Shown here piece by piece: positions 62,225 through 64,000 of a stretch of 64,000 nucleotides of DNA. This stretch comes from Pseudeuparius sepicola (Eukaryota > Arthropoda > Insecta > Coleoptera > Anthribidae), in NCBI GenBank assembly GCA_963920635.1, contig OY987299.1, positions 21,468,901-21,532,900 of the forward strand, written 5' to 3'. A program made the position numbers and the translations under genes. The notes beneath the pieces were generated by a model. That model was not told the DNA's origin, made no database searches, and was given only the letters and a program-made list of their open reading frames with translations. Position 1 is the first letter of the stretch; each line of letters begins with the position of its first letter.

Positions 62225-63110
62225 AACCAAAAATTAAACATTTTGAAAAAACGGAATCTTGAGTTACCTCAAAAAACACCTATTTTTCGTTAGAAATTTC
62301 GAGCAAAAATGTTAACTGGATTTTTTTAGACTCTTTGGGTAAAAAAACTTCCCTTGCTAACATATATTAAGAAATTAAACATTTTAAGAATATGGAAGTA
62401 ACTTAGATCGACAAAGAGGGATAAAAATCAGATAATTTTCTATTTCGGCAAAAGCAAAAATATTAACTACGTTTTTATTGCAGATGATCATTCCCTTTTA
62501 CAAATATAATGTAACTTATACAAAATTAAACATTTATCTGAGCCGCATGTACGTCAGCTGTCACTTCTCATTGGTATAGACTAGGCAAAAATATTAACTG
62601 TTTTTTTTTGTTTAACTTTTTACAATATAACTATATTAAATCACATATAGCGAAATTAAACATTTATTTACGGCGCATGTAGGTCAACTGTCATTTGTGA
62701 TTTCAAAATACTTCTGTAACCAATTTTTGTTTAATTTCAAAAAAATTAACAAGACTTAGTATCCACTTACAAAGTTTAACAAAAATCAGCCAGTTAATAA
62801 TTTTGCTCTCAAAGACAGCTTCAAATTTCTTTAAAATGCGATTTCCGGCGAAACATTATGTTTAATTTCAGCACAAACTGTTAATACTTGATTTTTAAGG
62901 TAATTATAAATAATAAAAACGCAGTTAATATTTTTGCCCAACAAAATATTACGCAAAATGTCATTTTTATATCATTCAGATACTTGCGCAAACGTAATCT
63001 GTTTAATTTATCAATCTCAACTTTATATACCCTACTTACTAATTAATGCAGCTTAAAATTCGCAGTTAATATTTATGCCGTCTTTATTACAAGAAAATGT
63101 ATTTTTCTAA
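62225..63110. repeat. Inverted tandem-repeat structure in the 3' flank or UTR
   Basis: 'gcaaaaatattaactg' or variants occur direct near 62311, 62455 and 62588, and inverted ('cagttaatatttttgc') near 62790, 62921 and 63062. 'aaattaaacattt' occurs near 62233, 62362, 62523 and 62653, and inverted near 62727, 62857 and 62996. So there are three or more ~140-bp units facing their mirror images across about 62700. It starts ~360 bp after the STAT stop. Confidence 0.75.
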
Positions 63111-64000
63111 AAAAACGCCCACACGCGTATATTTATTTTGTATAAAAAACAATTCTGGCGTTCATTTATTACCAATATTTTGTGTTGGCCTTATAAAAAT
63201 GCGGTTATGAATTTTGTCTAGGTTTCGTTATTTTTTACCGTAATTTCCCTGGCCTAAGAAGCTAAATTCATTCTCAAACATTCAATATTTAATAAGTAAT
63301 AGTAAAGTAAACTGACAAACATAACTACATATGTGGGCATGAAGATAAATGACGAGGTGTCTGCATCTTCTTAGAAAAGAATGTTGGAGGAGAATGTCTA
63401 AGTATAATATACCAGTAGCACAACTGGAATTATTGTCGATCCTTTGTTTACTTACACAAAAAATGCAAGAATTAGATTGATTGAAGTAGGCTCAGTTACT
63501 AAGTATCTCCAAACTTGGAACATATGGGCGTAAATTGTTACTCTGAAGAAGTTTATACACTTAGGATTTGAAAATTATATTTAAGGCTTCAAAAATTTGA
63601 GTTTTTAGACTTACTGTTTATATAAGCTTTTTTAATGGATAGAAGAAATAAAACGGATTTGTATTTTTTTTAAATGTTTAGGAAGGTTCCATCCTTTTGG
63701 TATACCTTAATTTAAGGCACCTAAATTTGAAATGTCTTATTGTCACCCGCCTCTCCCTATTAAGTTGTCAGCTGTTAGTGTGGGTATTTTATAGCTTGTA
63801 ATTTTTATGCTGTCCTCTTGTCTATAGTTACAGATAGCTTAAAAAACATTCAGATATAGGAGTCGGTCAGAATCTAACAAAACTTTTGGATTTAAATGTG
63901 ATTTTTTAAAAATATTTGTGTCCCAAAAAGTATGCAACAGCTTGTACTTGCATATTTCGTCGCTTGGATGCAGAAGTAGCCTAAGTCACAAAATGTTAAT
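63111..64000. other. 3' flank, nothing else recognised
   Basis: AT-rich, no coding similarity to the window edge. Confidence 0.35.
63647..63652 (+). terminator. Candidate polyadenylation signal AATAAA
   Basis: AATAAA followed by T-rich sequence (63661-63675) 1.8 kb after the stop. Other A/T-rich hexamers exist, so the true 3' end is uncertain. Confidence 0.25.

Overview
The window comes from an arthropod nuclear genome, most likely an insect; a beetle is a guess. It is AT-rich and packed with DNA transposons. Small coding exons with GT-AG (once GC-AG) splice sites lie in introns of up to 18.7 kb. No prokaryotic operons, rRNA, tRNA or CRISPR arrays were seen.

One host gene runs along the + strand from about 570 to 61,861. 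It is the single invertebrate-type STAT gene (orthologue of Drosophila Stat92E, closest to vertebrate STAT5/6). I assembled 14 coding exons by hand: 576-703, 19448-19621, 23396-23561, 23653-23734, 23798-23901, 29313-29551, 32643-32789, 40105-40445, 45163-45290, 45347-45603, 51002-51126, 51191-51346, 51540-51684 and 61717-61861. They total 2,337 nt and stay in frame throughout, giving 778 residues plus a stop. The protein has the N-terminal interaction domain, coiled coil, DNA-binding domain, linker, SH2 domain (Arg615 in FLLRFSDSE) and a single activation tyrosine (Tyr692 in NGYVKP). Exon 3 ends at a GC donor. Upstream, a perfect CRE and an E-box lie 5' of a probable untranslated first exon.

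Most of the introns consist of transposable elements. (1) Many TA-flanked fold-back elements end in TACAGGGTG-like sequence with inverted arms of roughly 100-900 bp. They are associated with remnants of a Tc1/mariner-like transposase (N-terminal HTH plus DDD catalytic domain), and one copy at 26312-29245 is nearly intact. (2) Four hAT-like non-autonomous elements have perfect 8-bp target duplications (4582-5789, 15385-17077, 44405-45013, 59487-59972). (3) A 4.1-kb element at 32944-37047 has CA...TG ends, a 7-bp target duplication and inverted arrays of a ~240-bp satellite, like FB/Galileo elements. (4) A P-like element carries a THAP first exon (7819-8369). (5) There are several non-LTR retrotransposon pieces, the largest a 5'-truncated copy at 52452-54435. 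Nesting is common: up to three elements sit inside one another.

Region by region: 1-703 promoter and exon 1; 704-19447 a giant TE-filled intron; 19448-23901 exons 2-5; 23902-29312 an intron whose transposon ends 67 bp before exon 6; 29313-40445 exons 6-8 with the satellite element between 7 and 8; 40446-51001 exons 9-10 among fold-back twins and an hAT element; 51002-51684 the SH2 and phosphotyrosine exons; 51685-61716 an intron with the retrotransposon; 61717-64000 the last exon and 3' flank, which holds another inverted tandem-repeat structure.
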